This document shows positions 17,486 through 25,827 of a stretch of DNA of 64,000 nucleotides, piece by piece. Under the pieces are notes generated by a model. The model searched no databases. It saw only the letters and a list, made by a program, of their open reading frames with translations, and had not been told where the DNA came from. The position numbers and the translations under genes are program-made. The stretch is taken from positions 310,001 to 374,000 of the forward strand of contig NC_020891.1 of the NCBI RefSeq assembly GCF_000355695.1. Direction: 5' to 3'. This DNA is from Clavibacter nebraskensis NCPPB 2581. Its GTDB lineage: Bacteria > Actinomycetota > Actinomycetes > Actinomycetales > Microbacteriaceae. Numbering within the stretch: position 1 is the stretch's first letter; the number at the start of each line of letters is the position of its first letter.

Positions 17486-18480
17486 TCCCCGTCGCCATCC
17501 GCCCGGGAGGGCGCCCGCCCGCGCCCTCCCGGGCCGGCGCGGGGACCCGCGGGCTCCGCCGCACGTGGCCGTACTACGTCGCCATCGCGCCGTTCTTCGT
17601 GCTGTTCCTGATCTTCGGCCTGTTCCCGGCGCTCTACTCGCTCGTGCTCTCGTTCCAGGACTGGAACGGCCTCGGCACGGCAAAGTGGGTGGGCCTCGCG
17701 AACTTCCAGGCCCTCGCGGCCGACGGCACGTTCTGGCTGTCGATCAAGAACACGCTCATCATCTTCGCGCTGTCGACGTTCCCGATGATGGCGATCGCGG
17801 TCGTCGTCGCGGCGATGCTCAACTCGGCCAAGCGGCTCAGCACCTTCTACAAGATCAGCTACTTCGTGCCGAACGTCACCAGCGTGGTCGCGATGGCGGT
17901 GCTCTTCGGATCCATCTTCGGCGACAGCTTCGGGCTCGTGAACGCGGGGCTCCGCGCGATCGGGCTCGACGGGGTGGCGTGGCTCTCGACGCCGTGGGCG
18001 ATCCAGGTGACCATCGCGATCCTCATCACGTACCAGTGGACCGGCTACAACGCGATCATCTTCCTCGCGGGCATGCAGGCCATCGGCGCCGAGGTCTACG
18101 AGGCTGCCAAGCTCGACGGCGCCGGCGCGATCCGCACCTTCTGGTCGGTGACGCTGCCGCTGCTGCGCCCGACGATCCTCTTCGTGCTCGTGGTCTCGAC
18201 CATCACGGGCCTGCAGAGCTTCACGGAGGCGCAGGTGCTCACGTCCTCCTCCAGCATCACCAACCCGAACTCGGGCGGCGCGGGCCAGGCCGGCCTCACG
18301 ACCGTCCTGTACTTCTACCAGCAGGCCTTCAACTACAACCGCTTCGGCTACGGCGCCGCCATCGCGTGGGGCGTGTTCCTGCTCGTGGTGATCTTCTCCA
18401 TCATCAGCTTCCGGCTCGGGTCGGAGAAGAAGGAGAAGCCCGTGCGGGCGCCCGGCACGAGGAAGGGGCAGCGCGCATGA
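17482..18480 (+). CDS. Sugar ABC transporter permease, MalF type
   Basis: A protein of 332 residues with six TM helices. The N-terminus WPYYVAIAPFFVLFLIFGLFPALYSL is characteristic of MalF/UgpA permeases, and the EAA loop is seen as EVYEAAKLDGAGAIRTFWSV, the contact site for the ATPase. GTG 17482 overlaps the upstream stop, and the stop overlaps the next ATG (ATGA), so the three transporter genes are coupled. Confidence 0.92.
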   Translation: MIPVAIRPGGRPPAPSRAGAGTRGLRRTWPYYVAIAPFFVLFLIFGLFPALYSLVLSFQDWNGLGTAKWVGLANFQALAADGTFWLSIKNTLIIFALSTFPMMAIAVVVAAMLNSAKRLSTFYKISYFVPNVTSVVAMAVLFGSIFGDSFGLVNAGLRAIGLDGVAWLSTPWAIQVTIAILITYQWTGYNAIIFLAGMQAIGAEVYEAAKLDGAGAIRTFWSVTLPLLRPTILFVLVVSTITGLQSFTEAQVLTSSSSITNPNSGGAGQAGLTTVLYFYQQAFNYNRFGYGAAIAWGVFLLVVIFSIISFRLGSEKKEKPVRAPGTRKGQRA

Positions 18481-19406
18481 GCACGACCGTCCACTCCGCG
18501 GGATCCGCCGCGGCCCGGATCGCGGACCAGGCCTCCGGGCGCGCGCGATCCGACGGGGAGCGCACCGGTCGGCCCGCGGGCCGCCGGCAGTTGCCGCCCG
18601 GCCGGGTGATCCTGCACGGGATCCTCTTCGCGGGATCCATCGTGAGCCTGTTCCCGCTCTACTGGCTCGTCGTCATGGCGAGCAACACCACGAGCGACAT
18701 CTACAAGTCGCCGCCCGTGCTCGTGCCGGGACCGTACCTGTGGGACAACATCCAGGCCGTGTTCCGCACGATCGACTTCGGCGGATCGCTCATGAACACG
18801 GTGATCGTCGCGGTCTCCGTGACGGTGCTCGTGCTGTTCTTCGACTCGATCGCCGCGTTCACGTTCGCGAAGTACGAGTTCCCGGGGCGGCGCGCGCTGT
18901 TCGCGCTGCTGCTCGTGACCTTCATGCTGCCCGCGCAGCTGTCGGTGATCCCGCAGTTCGTCACGATGATCAACCTGGGCTGGGTCGGCCAGCTGCAGGC
19001 GCTCATCGTGCCGGCGGCGGCGAACGCGTTCGGCATCTTCTGGCTGCGGCAGTTCATCATCTCGAGCGTGCCGGACGAGCTCATCGACGCGGCCCGCATC
19101 GACGGCGCCGGGTTCTTCCGGCAGTACCTCACGGTGTGCCTGCCGCTCATCCGACCGGGCCTCGGGTTCCTCGGGATCTTCACCTTCATCGCCGCGTGGA
19201 ACGACTACCTCTGGCCGCTCATCGTGCTCAACGACCCGGGCACGCTCACGCTGCAGGTCGCGATGAGCCAGCTGAACAGCGCCCACGGCAAGGACTACGG
19301 CATGGTCATGGCGGGCGCGCTGCTCGCGGTGATCCCGCTCATCGTCGTGTTCCTCATCGGCGCGAAGCAGTTCATCGGCGACATCGCGAAGGGCGCGCTG
19401 AAGTGA
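18477..19406 (+). CDS. Sugar ABC transporter permease, MalG type
   Basis: A protein of 309 residues with a variable hydrophilic N-terminus of about 40 residues and then six TM helices. The EAA loop appears as DELIDAARIDGAGFFRQYLT. This is the partner of the MalF-type permease just upstream. Its stop overlaps the GTG start of the NagB gene (GTGA), which ties import directly to amino-sugar metabolism. Confidence 0.92.
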   Translation: MSTTVHSAGSAAARIADQASGRARSDGERTGRPAGRRQLPPGRVILHGILFAGSIVSLFPLYWLVVMASNTTSDIYKSPPVLVPGPYLWDNIQAVFRTIDFGGSLMNTVIVAVSVTVLVLFFDSIAAFTFAKYEFPGRRALFALLLVTFMLPAQLSVIPQFVTMINLGWVGQLQALIVPAAANAFGIFWLRQFIISSVPDELIDAARIDGAGFFRQYLTVCLPLIRPGLGFLGIFTFIAAWNDYLWPLIVLNDPGTLTLQVAMSQLNSAHGKDYGMVMAGALLAVIPLIVVFLIGAKQFIGDIAKGALK

Positions 19407-20176
19407 CGGCCGCCTCGACGCGCGCGCCGCGGATCCAGGCCGTCGGCGACCCGGCCGCGCTCGGGGCCGCCGCGGCCGACGTCGTGCAGGCGTTCCTCGG
19501 CGAGGATCCGGCGGGCGTGCTCGGGGTGGCGACCGGATCCAGCCCCGAGCCGCTCTACGCCGAGCTCGCGCGGCGGCACCGGGAGCGCGGCCTCGTCACG
19601 GACGGGCTCTCGCTCGTGGCGCTCGACGAGTACGTGGGGCTGCCGGCCGGGCACCCGCAGTCGTACCAGGTGTTCGTCCTCGCGCGCATCGCCGGGCCGC
19701 TCGGCGTGCCGAGCGCACGCGTGATCGTGCCGGACGGCGCCGCGGACGACCCTCGGGAGGCCGCGGACGAGCACGAGCGGCGGATCCGGCGGCTCGGCGG
19801 CGCGGGCCTGCAGATCGTGGGCATCGGCGTCAACGGGCACCTCGGCTTCAACGAGCCGGGCTCGCCGGCCGACGGGGCCAGCCGCGTGGTGCGCCTCGCG
19901 GAGGGCACGCGGCAGGACAACGCGCGGTACTTCGGCGGTGATCCCGCGCGCGTGCCGACGCACGCCATCACGCAGGGCATCGCGACGATCATGTCGGCCG
20001 AGCGGATCCTGCTCGTCGCCTCGGGCGCGCGCAAGGCCGACGCGCTCGCCGCCGCGCTCGCGGGGCCCGTCACGGAGGAGGTGCCCGCCTCGATCCTGCA
20101 GCGGCACCCGCGCGTGACCGTCGTCGCCGACCGGGCCGCGCTCGCGGGGCTCGCGGGGCTCGCGACGCTCGCCTGA
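19403..20176 (+). CDS. nagB: Glucosamine-6-phosphate deaminase
   Basis: A protein of 257 residues, close to the standard NagB length. It has the active-site LDEY motif at about 73, the core signature GIGVNGHLGFNEPG at about 140 with the catalytic His, and THAITQGIATIM, typical of the family. The reaction converts glucosamine 6-phosphate into fructose 6-phosphate and ammonia. Its position inside the transporter operon implies that the imported glycan yields amino sugar. No NagA deacetylase is present in the locus. Confidence 0.92.
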   Translation: MTAASTRAPRIQAVGDPAALGAAAADVVQAFLGEDPAGVLGVATGSSPEPLYAELARRHRERGLVTDGLSLVALDEYVGLPAGHPQSYQVFVLARIAGPLGVPSARVIVPDGAADDPREAADEHERRIRRLGGAGLQIVGIGVNGHLGFNEPGSPADGASRVVRLAEGTRQDNARYFGGDPARVPTHAITQGIATIMSAERILLVASGARKADALAAALAGPVTEEVPASILQRHPRVTVVADRAALAGLAGLATLA

Positions 20177-20245
20177 CCGGGAGCCCGGCCGCCCCGCATC
20201 CGCCGCCACCCGCGCCCCGGCGCACCGACCAGCACGGAGACCCGC

Positions 20246-23236
20246 ATGTCCCACCTCGACGACGTCGCGCCCGGATCCGTCTCGAGGCTGCCGCCGCGCG
20301 CCCGGTTCGCGACCGACGCGGCCGTCCACCCGCTCGACGGCGACTGGCGCTTCCGCCTGCTGCCGGAGGCGCCGGTCGACGCGGCCGACGCGCTGCCCGC
20401 GGTCGCGGACCCGGCGCTCGACGACGCCGCGCTCGACGCGGCCGGCTGGACGACGCTGCCCGTGCCGTCCCACTGGGTGCTGCACGGCCACGGATCGCCC
20501 GCGTACACGAACCTGCAGTACCCGTTCCCCATCGACCCGCCGCACGTGCCCGACGCGAACCCGACCGGCGAGCACCGCCGCGCCTTCCGGCTGCCGGCGT
20601 CGTTCGCGGACGCCGAGCGCGTGCTGCTGCGCACCGACGGGATCGAAGGCCTCGCCACGTTCTGGGTCAACGGCGTGGAGGCGGGCTGGACCACCGGCAG
20701 CCGCCTCACGACCGAGCTCGACGTGACCGACCTGCTCGTGCCGGGCGACAACCTGCTCGGGATCCGCGTGCACCAGTGGTCGGCCGCGTCCTACCTCGAG
20801 GACCAGGACCAGTGGTGGCTGCCCGGGATCTTCCGCTCCGTCGAGCTGCTCGCCCGGCCCGCCGGCGCGCTCGACGACGTGCGCGTCCGGGCCGACCGCG
20901 ATCCGGCCGACGGATCCGGCCGCCTCGAGCTCGAGGTCGACGGCGCGTTCCCCGTCGTGGTGCGCGTGCCGAAGCTCGGGATCCACGTGACGTGGGAGAC
21001 CCCGGTCGACGTCGCGCCCGTCGGGATCCCCGCCGTCGACGCGTGGACCGCCGAGCGGCCGCGCCTCTACGACGCGACCGTGTCCACGCCGGGCGAGACG
21101 GCGTCGCTGCGGATCGGCTTCCGCACGGTGCGCATCGACGGCGACGCGCTGCTCGTCGACGGCCGCCGCCTCACGTTCCGCGGCGTCAACCGGCACGAGT
21201 CGCACCCCGAGCGCGGCCGCGTGTTCGACGAGGCCGAGGCGCGCGCCGACCTCGAGCTGATGAAGCGGAGCGGCGTGAACGCGATCCGCACCTCCCACTA
21301 CCCGCCGCATCCGCGCCTGATCGACATCGCCGACGAGCTCGGCTTCTGGGTCGTGCTCGAGTGCGACCTCGAGACGCACGGCTTCTGGGACGTCGAGTGG
21401 CGCGACAACCCCTCCGACGACCCGCGCTGGCGCGACGCCTACCTCGACCGCATCGCGCGCACGGTGGGCCGTGACCGCAACCACCCGTCGATCGTCATGT
21501 GGTCGCTCGGCAACGAGTCCGGCACCGGGCGCAACATCGCGGCCATGTCGGCGTGGGTGCGGCGCGGCGATCCCACCCGGCCCGTGCACTACGAGGGCGA
21601 CCTCACGGGCGAGCACACCGACGTCTACTCGCGCATGTACCCCACGCTCGAGGAGATCGACTCGGTGTGCGGCACGCCGGTCGCGGGCATCCACGAGACC
21701 ACGGGCGCGACCGGCGCGAAGCAGCGCGCGAAGCCGTTCATCCTGTGCGAGTACGGGCACGCGATGGGCAACGGGCCCGGATCCCTCGCCGACTACGAGG
21801 ACGCCATCGACCGCTGGCCGCGCCTGCACGGCGGCTTCGTGTGGGAGTGGCGCGACCACGGGCTGCTCGCGCGCACCGCTGACGGCCGGCCCTTCCACGC
21901 GTACGGCGGCGACTTCGGCGAGCCCGTGCACGACGGCCCGTTCGTGATGGACGGCCTGCTGCTGTCCGACGGCACGCCCACGCCCGGCCTCGCCGAGCTC
22001 GCGGCCGTCATCGCGCCCGTGCGCGTGCGGGTCGCGGCCGACGGATCCGGCGTGCGGGTCGAGAACCGGCGGCACAGCGCGTCCACCGACGACGTCGACC
22101 TGGTCTGGATCCTCGCCCACGACGGCCGGCAGGTCGCCCGCGGGGTCCTCGAGCACGCGCCCCTCGCGGCAGGCTCCGCGGCGACGATCCCGCTGCCGCC
22201 CGAGGCGCGCGCCGCCGGGCACGCCGAGGAAGCGCACGTGACGGTGCAGGTCGTCACGCGGAACGACGCTCCGTGGGCCGAGGCGGGGCACGTCGTGTCG
22301 TCGCACCAGGCGCTCGTGCGCCACCGGACCGCGCCCCGGCCGCGTCCCGCCGGACGCTGGCACGGCGACGCGCTCGGCGTCGGGACCTTCGACGCGCGCG
22401 GCGACCTCGTCGCGTGGGCCGGCGTGCCCGTCCGAGGACCGAGGCTGGAGCTGTGGCGCGCGCCCACCGAGAACGACCGCGGGGCCGGCCAGGGATCCTA
22501 CGAGCTGGCCGAGCCCGAGCTGACCCGCGGCCGCGGCGCCGAGGAGACGCCGTCGGCGGCCGACCGCTGGCGCGAGCGCGGGCTGCACCGGCTCACCCAC
22601 CGGCTGCTCGGGACCACCCGCACGGCCGGCGGCCTGGAGACGCGGATGCGCGTGCAGGCGGCGCACTCGGGCGCGGGCGTCGACGTCGCGTTCCGCTGGA
22701 CCGCGACCGACCGCGGCCTGCTGCTCGCGACCGAGGTCGTGCCGTTCGGGGACTGGGACTGCACGTGGCCGCGGGTCGGCGTGCGCATCGACCTGCCGGG
22801 CGCGCTCGCCGAGCATCCCGTCGCCTGGCACGGCACGGGGCCGGGGGAGTCGTACGCCGACAGCCGCACGGCCGCGCGGGTCGGCCGCTTCGCGTCGAGC
22901 GTCGACGGCCTCGCGGTCGCCTACGCCCGCCCGCAGGAGACGGGCCACCGGCCCGGGCTGCGCGCGCTCGTGGTCGGCGACGGATCCGGGACCCCGCTCA
23001 CCGTGACGACCGTGCCCGACGCCGCCGGCCATCGCCCGGGCTTCCAGCTCTCCCGCTGGACCCCGCAGCAGATGACCGACGTCGGCCACCCGCACGAGCT
23101 GCCCGCATCCGACGGCCTGCACCTGTTCCTCGACGACGCCCAGCACGGCCTCGGATCCCGCGCGTGCGGCCCCGACGTGCTCCCGCGCCACGCGCTCTGG
23201 CCGTCGCTGCGCACGTGGGAGGTGCTGCTGGGGTGA
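20246..23236 (+). CDS. lacZ: LacZ-type GH2 beta-galactosidase
   Basis: A protein of 996 residues, matching the length of LacZ enzymes. Family marks are the N-terminal VPSHWVLHGHGSPAYTN, VNRHESHPERGR, the acid/base Glu in SLGNESGTGRN (about 421) and the nucleophile in LCEYGHAMGNGPGS (about 500). There is no signal peptide, so it works in the cytoplasm on imported oligosaccharides. It is the last gene of the plus arm, 69 bases after nagB. It is convergent with the damaged Abi_2 gene, with a 33-base gap. Confidence 0.93.
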   Translation: MSHLDDVAPGSVSRLPPRARFATDAAVHPLDGDWRFRLLPEAPVDAADALPAVADPALDDAALDAAGWTTLPVPSHWVLHGHGSPAYTNLQYPFPIDPPHVPDANPTGEHRRAFRLPASFADAERVLLRTDGIEGLATFWVNGVEAGWTTGSRLTTELDVTDLLVPGDNLLGIRVHQWSAASYLEDQDQWWLPGIFRSVELLARPAGALDDVRVRADRDPADGSGRLELEVDGAFPVVVRVPKLGIHVTWETPVDVAPVGIPAVDAWTAERPRLYDATVSTPGETASLRIGFRTVRIDGDALLVDGRRLTFRGVNRHESHPERGRVFDEAEARADLELMKRSGVNAIRTSHYPPHPRLIDIADELGFWVVLECDLETHGFWDVEWRDNPSDDPRWRDAYLDRIARTVGRDRNHPSIVMWSLGNESGTGRNIAAMSAWVRRGDPTRPVHYEGDLTGEHTDVYSRMYPTLEEIDSVCGTPVAGIHETTGATGAKQRAKPFILCEYGHAMGNGPGSLADYEDAIDRWPRLHGGFVWEWRDHGLLARTADGRPFHAYGGDFGEPVHDGPFVMDGLLLSDGTPTPGLAELAAVIAPVRVRVAADGSGVRVENRRHSASTDDVDLVWILAHDGRQVARGVLEHAPLAAGSAATIPLPPEARAAGHAEEAHVTVQVVTRNDAPWAEAGHVVSSHQALVRHRTAPRPRPAGRWHGDALGVGTFDARGDLVAWAGVPVRGPRLELWRAPTENDRGAGQGSYELAEPELTRGRGAEETPSAADRWRERGLHRLTHRLLGTTRTAGGLETRMRVQAAHSGAGVDVAFRWTATDRGLLLATEVVPFGDWDCTWPRVGVRIDLPGALAEHPVAWHGTGPGESYADSRTAARVGRFASSVDGLAVAYARPQETGHRPGLRALVVGDGSGTPLTVTTVPDAAGHRPGFQLSRWTPQQMTDVGHPHELPASDGLHLFLDDAQHGLGSRACGPDVLPRHALWPSLRTWEVLLG

Positions 23237-23269
23237 TGCGGATCCGGGGGCCCATAGCCACCGCGGGCA

Positions 23270-24140
23270 TCAACGAGCGGAAGGAAAGCAGATCCCGGTG
23301 GCGAACGACGCGTTCCTGTCGAGCAGCTCGTCTACGCGGTCGCCGAAGGGGCTGTGTCGGTCGAGGGCGTGCGTGTAGCGCTTGAGCGCGATGATCGTGG
23401 CGTAGATGGATCCATCGTTCCTGGCGTACGCCCGCTCGTTCCGCAGGTCCTTCCTCTCGGGTGCCGCCACGATGTTGGATCGTCGATGCCAGAGCTGCGC
23501 ATGATGCGCGCAGGCGTTGCGGAGCACGGCGAGCGCATGGATCGTCGGTTGGAAGCCCGTCCACGGGAGCGACAGCGACTGCGCCGTGCGCCGTGCGCCG
23601 TGCCGGAGTCGAGTCGGCGAGGTACTGGACCATGCGCGCCAGGACCCCGAAGCTGACCATCTCGATGGCGACCCAGACGGGGACCCCGGAGAGATCGTCT
23701 CCCGAGCGGTAGCGGTTCACGGTGGCTGAGGGGCGACGCAGCTCCCTCTCGATGCTCGTCACATGGGCGTCCAGGTCGGGGGTGATGCGGAGGTAGTTCT
23801 CCCGTCGCAGGTAGAACGCGTCCGAGCCGAGGATCGCGGCGGCTTCGTGGGCGAACCGCGACCTGACGCTGAGCTCCACCTCGGTCAGGCCGGAGAAGAG
23901 GAGCTTGCGGAGCTCTTCGTCCAGGTCCATGAGCTCGAGGATCTGAGCGAGGGAGGTACCGGGGACGAAGTCGTTCCGCGCATCCTTCGGGTCGACTTGG
24001 AACTGCCTCGCGTATCCGCTGATGCGGTAGTAGCTGCGGTCGTAGAGCGCGCGGGCGGTCTCCTCGTCGGAGGAGAGCTCCAGCCCGCGTGAGCGCAGCA
24101 GCTCGCGTTGCTCGGCGAGGCTCAGGTGCGGCTTGTCCAT
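23270..24140 (-). pseudogene. Abi_2 (AbiD/AbiF-like) abortive-infection gene, out of frame at a 7-bp tandem repeat
   Basis: The first about 180 codons from ATG 24140 read as a good Abi_2 N-terminus (LSLAEQRELLRSRGLELSSD, YYRISGYARQF, ELRKLLFSGLTEVELSVRSR). The family C-terminus (VLRNACAHHAQLWHRR) lies in another frame at 23527-23270. The shift falls exactly at three copies of GCGCCGT (23581-23601). Removing one 7-bp copy restores a single frame of 287 codons running through ARRTAQSLSLPWTGFQPTIH into the C-terminus. Abi_2 proteins abort phage infection, possibly as HEPN-type RNases; the R-x4-6-H motif fits RNACAHH. The base composition is less GC-rich than the neighbours. It may be a slip-strand off-state rather than dead. 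Confidence 0.8.
23581..23603. repeat. 7-bp tandem repeat (GCGCCGT x3) inside the Abi_2 gene
   Basis: Three perfect head-to-tail copies of GCGCCGT at 23581-23587, 23588-23594 and 23595-23601, plus two further matching bases. The unit is not a multiple of three, so each gain or loss changes the reading frame. Two copies would give an intact Abi_2 protein. Confidence 0.9.
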
Positions 24141-24375
24141 GGATCACCTGCTCCTGACATGGAAAGGCCCCCCTCATTTAAGGAAGCCGTGCGGCTCTAG
24201 CCTTGGGGGGCGCTGACGAGAAGAACTTAGCAGCCGAGACGCCGTGCTTCCTGATCTTCTTCCTCTGCCTAGCCGCGTCGTGCGAGCGTGGCGGGCGGGT
24301 CCGGGCGACGCGCATCCGCCGACGCTAGGCTCCATGCGCGCGCATGGAACTGATCCGTGCGAGAAGGAGCATCCC

Positions 24376-24948
24376 ATGAGCACCACCTACCGCGTCGGCT
24401 ACCTCGTCGGCAGCCTGTCGTCCACCTCCATCAACCGGGCCCTGTCGCTCGCGCTGAAGCGCCTCGGGGCCCAGGCCGGCCTCGAGCTCACCGAGATCCC
24501 CATCGCGCCGCTGCCCTTCTACAGCGCGGACATGGACGGCGAGTACCCCGAGGTCGCGAACGACTTCAAGGCGGCCATCGCGGACGCCGACGCCGTCATG
24601 ATCGTCACGCCCGAGTACAACCGCTCGGTGCCCGGCGTGCTGAAGAACGCGCTCGACTTCGCGAGCCGCCCCTACGGCGAGAACGCGTTCCAGGGCAAGC
24701 CCAGCGCGGTCATCGGCACGTCCATCGGCGCGGTCGGCACGGCCGTCGCGCAGCAGCACCTCCGGAGCATCCTGTCGTTCCTCGCGTCGCCCGAGCTCTC
24801 GCAGCCCGAGGCGTAGATCCAGACCACCGAGGGCCTCATCTCGCCCGAGGGCGCGATCTCGAACGCCGGCACCGAGGAGTTCCTCCTCGGCTGGCTGCAG
24901 GCGTTCCACGCGCACATCGAGCGCAACCTGCAGGCCGTCTCCGCATAG
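24376..24948 (+). pseudogene. NADPH-dependent FMN reductase with in-frame TAG
   Basis: ATG 24376 follows GAGAAGGAGC. The first 146 codons give a flavodoxin-like FMN reductase with GSLSSTSINRALS (phosphate-binding loop), TPEYNRSVPGVLKNALDF and GTSIGAVGTAVAQQHL. A TAG at 24814-24816 then stops it, but the same frame continues 43 more codons (IQTTEGLISPEGAISNAGTE to LQAVSA) to TAG 24946, completing the family's usual length of about 190 residues. Relatives usually have an aromatic residue here, so a TAC to TAG change is likely. The flavin-binding part is intact but the last helix is lost, so function is doubtful. Confidence 0.8.
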
Positions 24949-24958
24949 CGGACGCGAC

Positions 24959-25003
24959 GCACGACGAGGGGCTCGGGCGGATCGTCCGGGCCCCTCGTCG
25001 TGC
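24959..25003 (+). terminator. Perfect 14-bp hairpin after the FMN reductase gene
   Basis: GCACGACGAGGGGC (24959-24972) pairs with GCCCCTCGTCGTGC (24990-25003) around a 17-base loop. It starts 10 bases after the second stop, which supports the longer gene as the original unit. Confidence 0.7.
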
Positions 25004-25088
25004 GGGATGTCCGTCCGTGCCGACCGGCGTCCCGCGGCGGCGCCGTCGTGGACGGTCGCGTCCTCTTCGACCGGGGGAGGGTGCGCGC

Positions 25089-25397
25089 ATGACCGACCTC
25101 GAGGCGCGCGAGGCGATCGCGCGTGCTGTACGGGCACGGTGGGCCACGTTCCCGCAGTCCGTCCACGGGGCCACCGACGACTCCATCGGGATCGACGGTG
25201 ACGATGCCCGCGGCGAGTGCGACGTCACCACCACGGTGCGCACGGATTCCGGTCGGTGGGTGAGGAAGGGGGCCTACCGGGACGAGTACCGCCGCATCGA
25301 CGGGTACCGGCTCGACGCCCGCCGGGAAGCCGACGGGTTCGACATCGATCCCCGGCCGGACGAGAGCGAGACGCGCTCGAGGTCCTACCGCGGCTGA
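25089..25397 (+). CDS. NTF2/SnoaL-like protein, probably internally shortened
   Basis: A protein of 102 residues with ATG 25089. It starts like SnoaL-type proteins (MTDLEAREAIARAVRARWAT) and jumps at once to what looks like the second half of that fold (SVHGATDDSIGIDGDDARGE, then WVRKGAYRDEYRRIDGYRLD). The usual family length is 125-150, so about 40-50 residues in the middle appear to be missing. It could be a remnant that still has an open frame. No catalytic residues can be assigned. Confidence 0.45.
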   Translation: MTDLEAREAIARAVRARWATFPQSVHGATDDSIGIDGDDARGECDVTTTVRTDSGRWVRKGAYRDEYRRIDGYRLDARREADGFDIDPRPDESETRSRSYRG

Positions 25398-25537
25398 TCT
25401 CCTGCGCGCGCATCGAGGCGGCCGTCGCCGAGCTCGGCTACCGGGGTGACCGAGCGGGCGAGAGACGAAGCAGGAGAAGCCGGCCGCCGCCTCCGGCCGC
25501 CGCGCGTCGCCCCCTGAGCCCGATCGGAGTCACGCCC

Positions 25538-25705
25538 ATGGACCGGACGAGCATCCCCCTGTGGGCCGCGGTGGCGGTTCCTCTCCTCGTCGGAGCGGTC
25601 TGCTTCTCCCTGCTCCGGTCGGAGTGGGCGATCGTGGTCTTCGCCGTCGTCCTCCTCGGCATCGCCGTGGTCCACCGGGTCGCCCCCCGACGGCCTCGCG
25701 GGTAG
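25538..25705 (+). CDS. Small two-TM membrane peptide
   Basis: A peptide of 55 residues with two hydrophobic helices (about 8-25 and 29-47) joined by a short LRSEW turn, and a basic tail HRVAPRRPRG that favours a cytoplasmic C-terminus. GGAG lies 9 bases before ATG 25538. No family is recognised. It stands alone ahead of the iron transporter operon, so its reality rests on the RBS and the membrane pattern only. Confidence 0.4.
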   Translation: MDRTSIPLWAAVAVPLLVGAVCFSLLRSEWAIVVFAVVLLGIAVVHRVAPRRPRG

Positions 25706-25757
25706 CGCGCGACAGCGCCCGGTCGGAGCTGGGGACGCGGGGTCGAGGCGCCTGGCG

Positions 25758-25776
25758 AGGTAAGGCTATGCTTACC
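25758..25776 (+). promoter_or_regulatory. Iron-box-like operator (DtxR/IdeR type)
   Basis: The 19-base site AGGTAAGGCTATGCTTACC is a near-perfect palindrome and matches the AGGTWAGSCT half of the DtxR/IdeR consensus. It lies 52 bases before the start of the siderophore-binding protein gene, where a metal-dependent repressor would block transcription in iron-replete cells. This is a pattern match by eye. Confidence 0.6.
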
Positions 25777-25827
25777 CGCGGCCCGGCTCCCCGCGGGCCG
25801 ACACCGGCCTCGATCCCCAGGAGACCC

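Noticed and set aside
19295-23191. Open frame of about 1300 codons on the minus strand opposite nagB and lacZ
   Set aside because: It is antisense to two well-identified genes and its protein is Arg/Ala/Val-rich without any domain, as expected from third-position GC bias.
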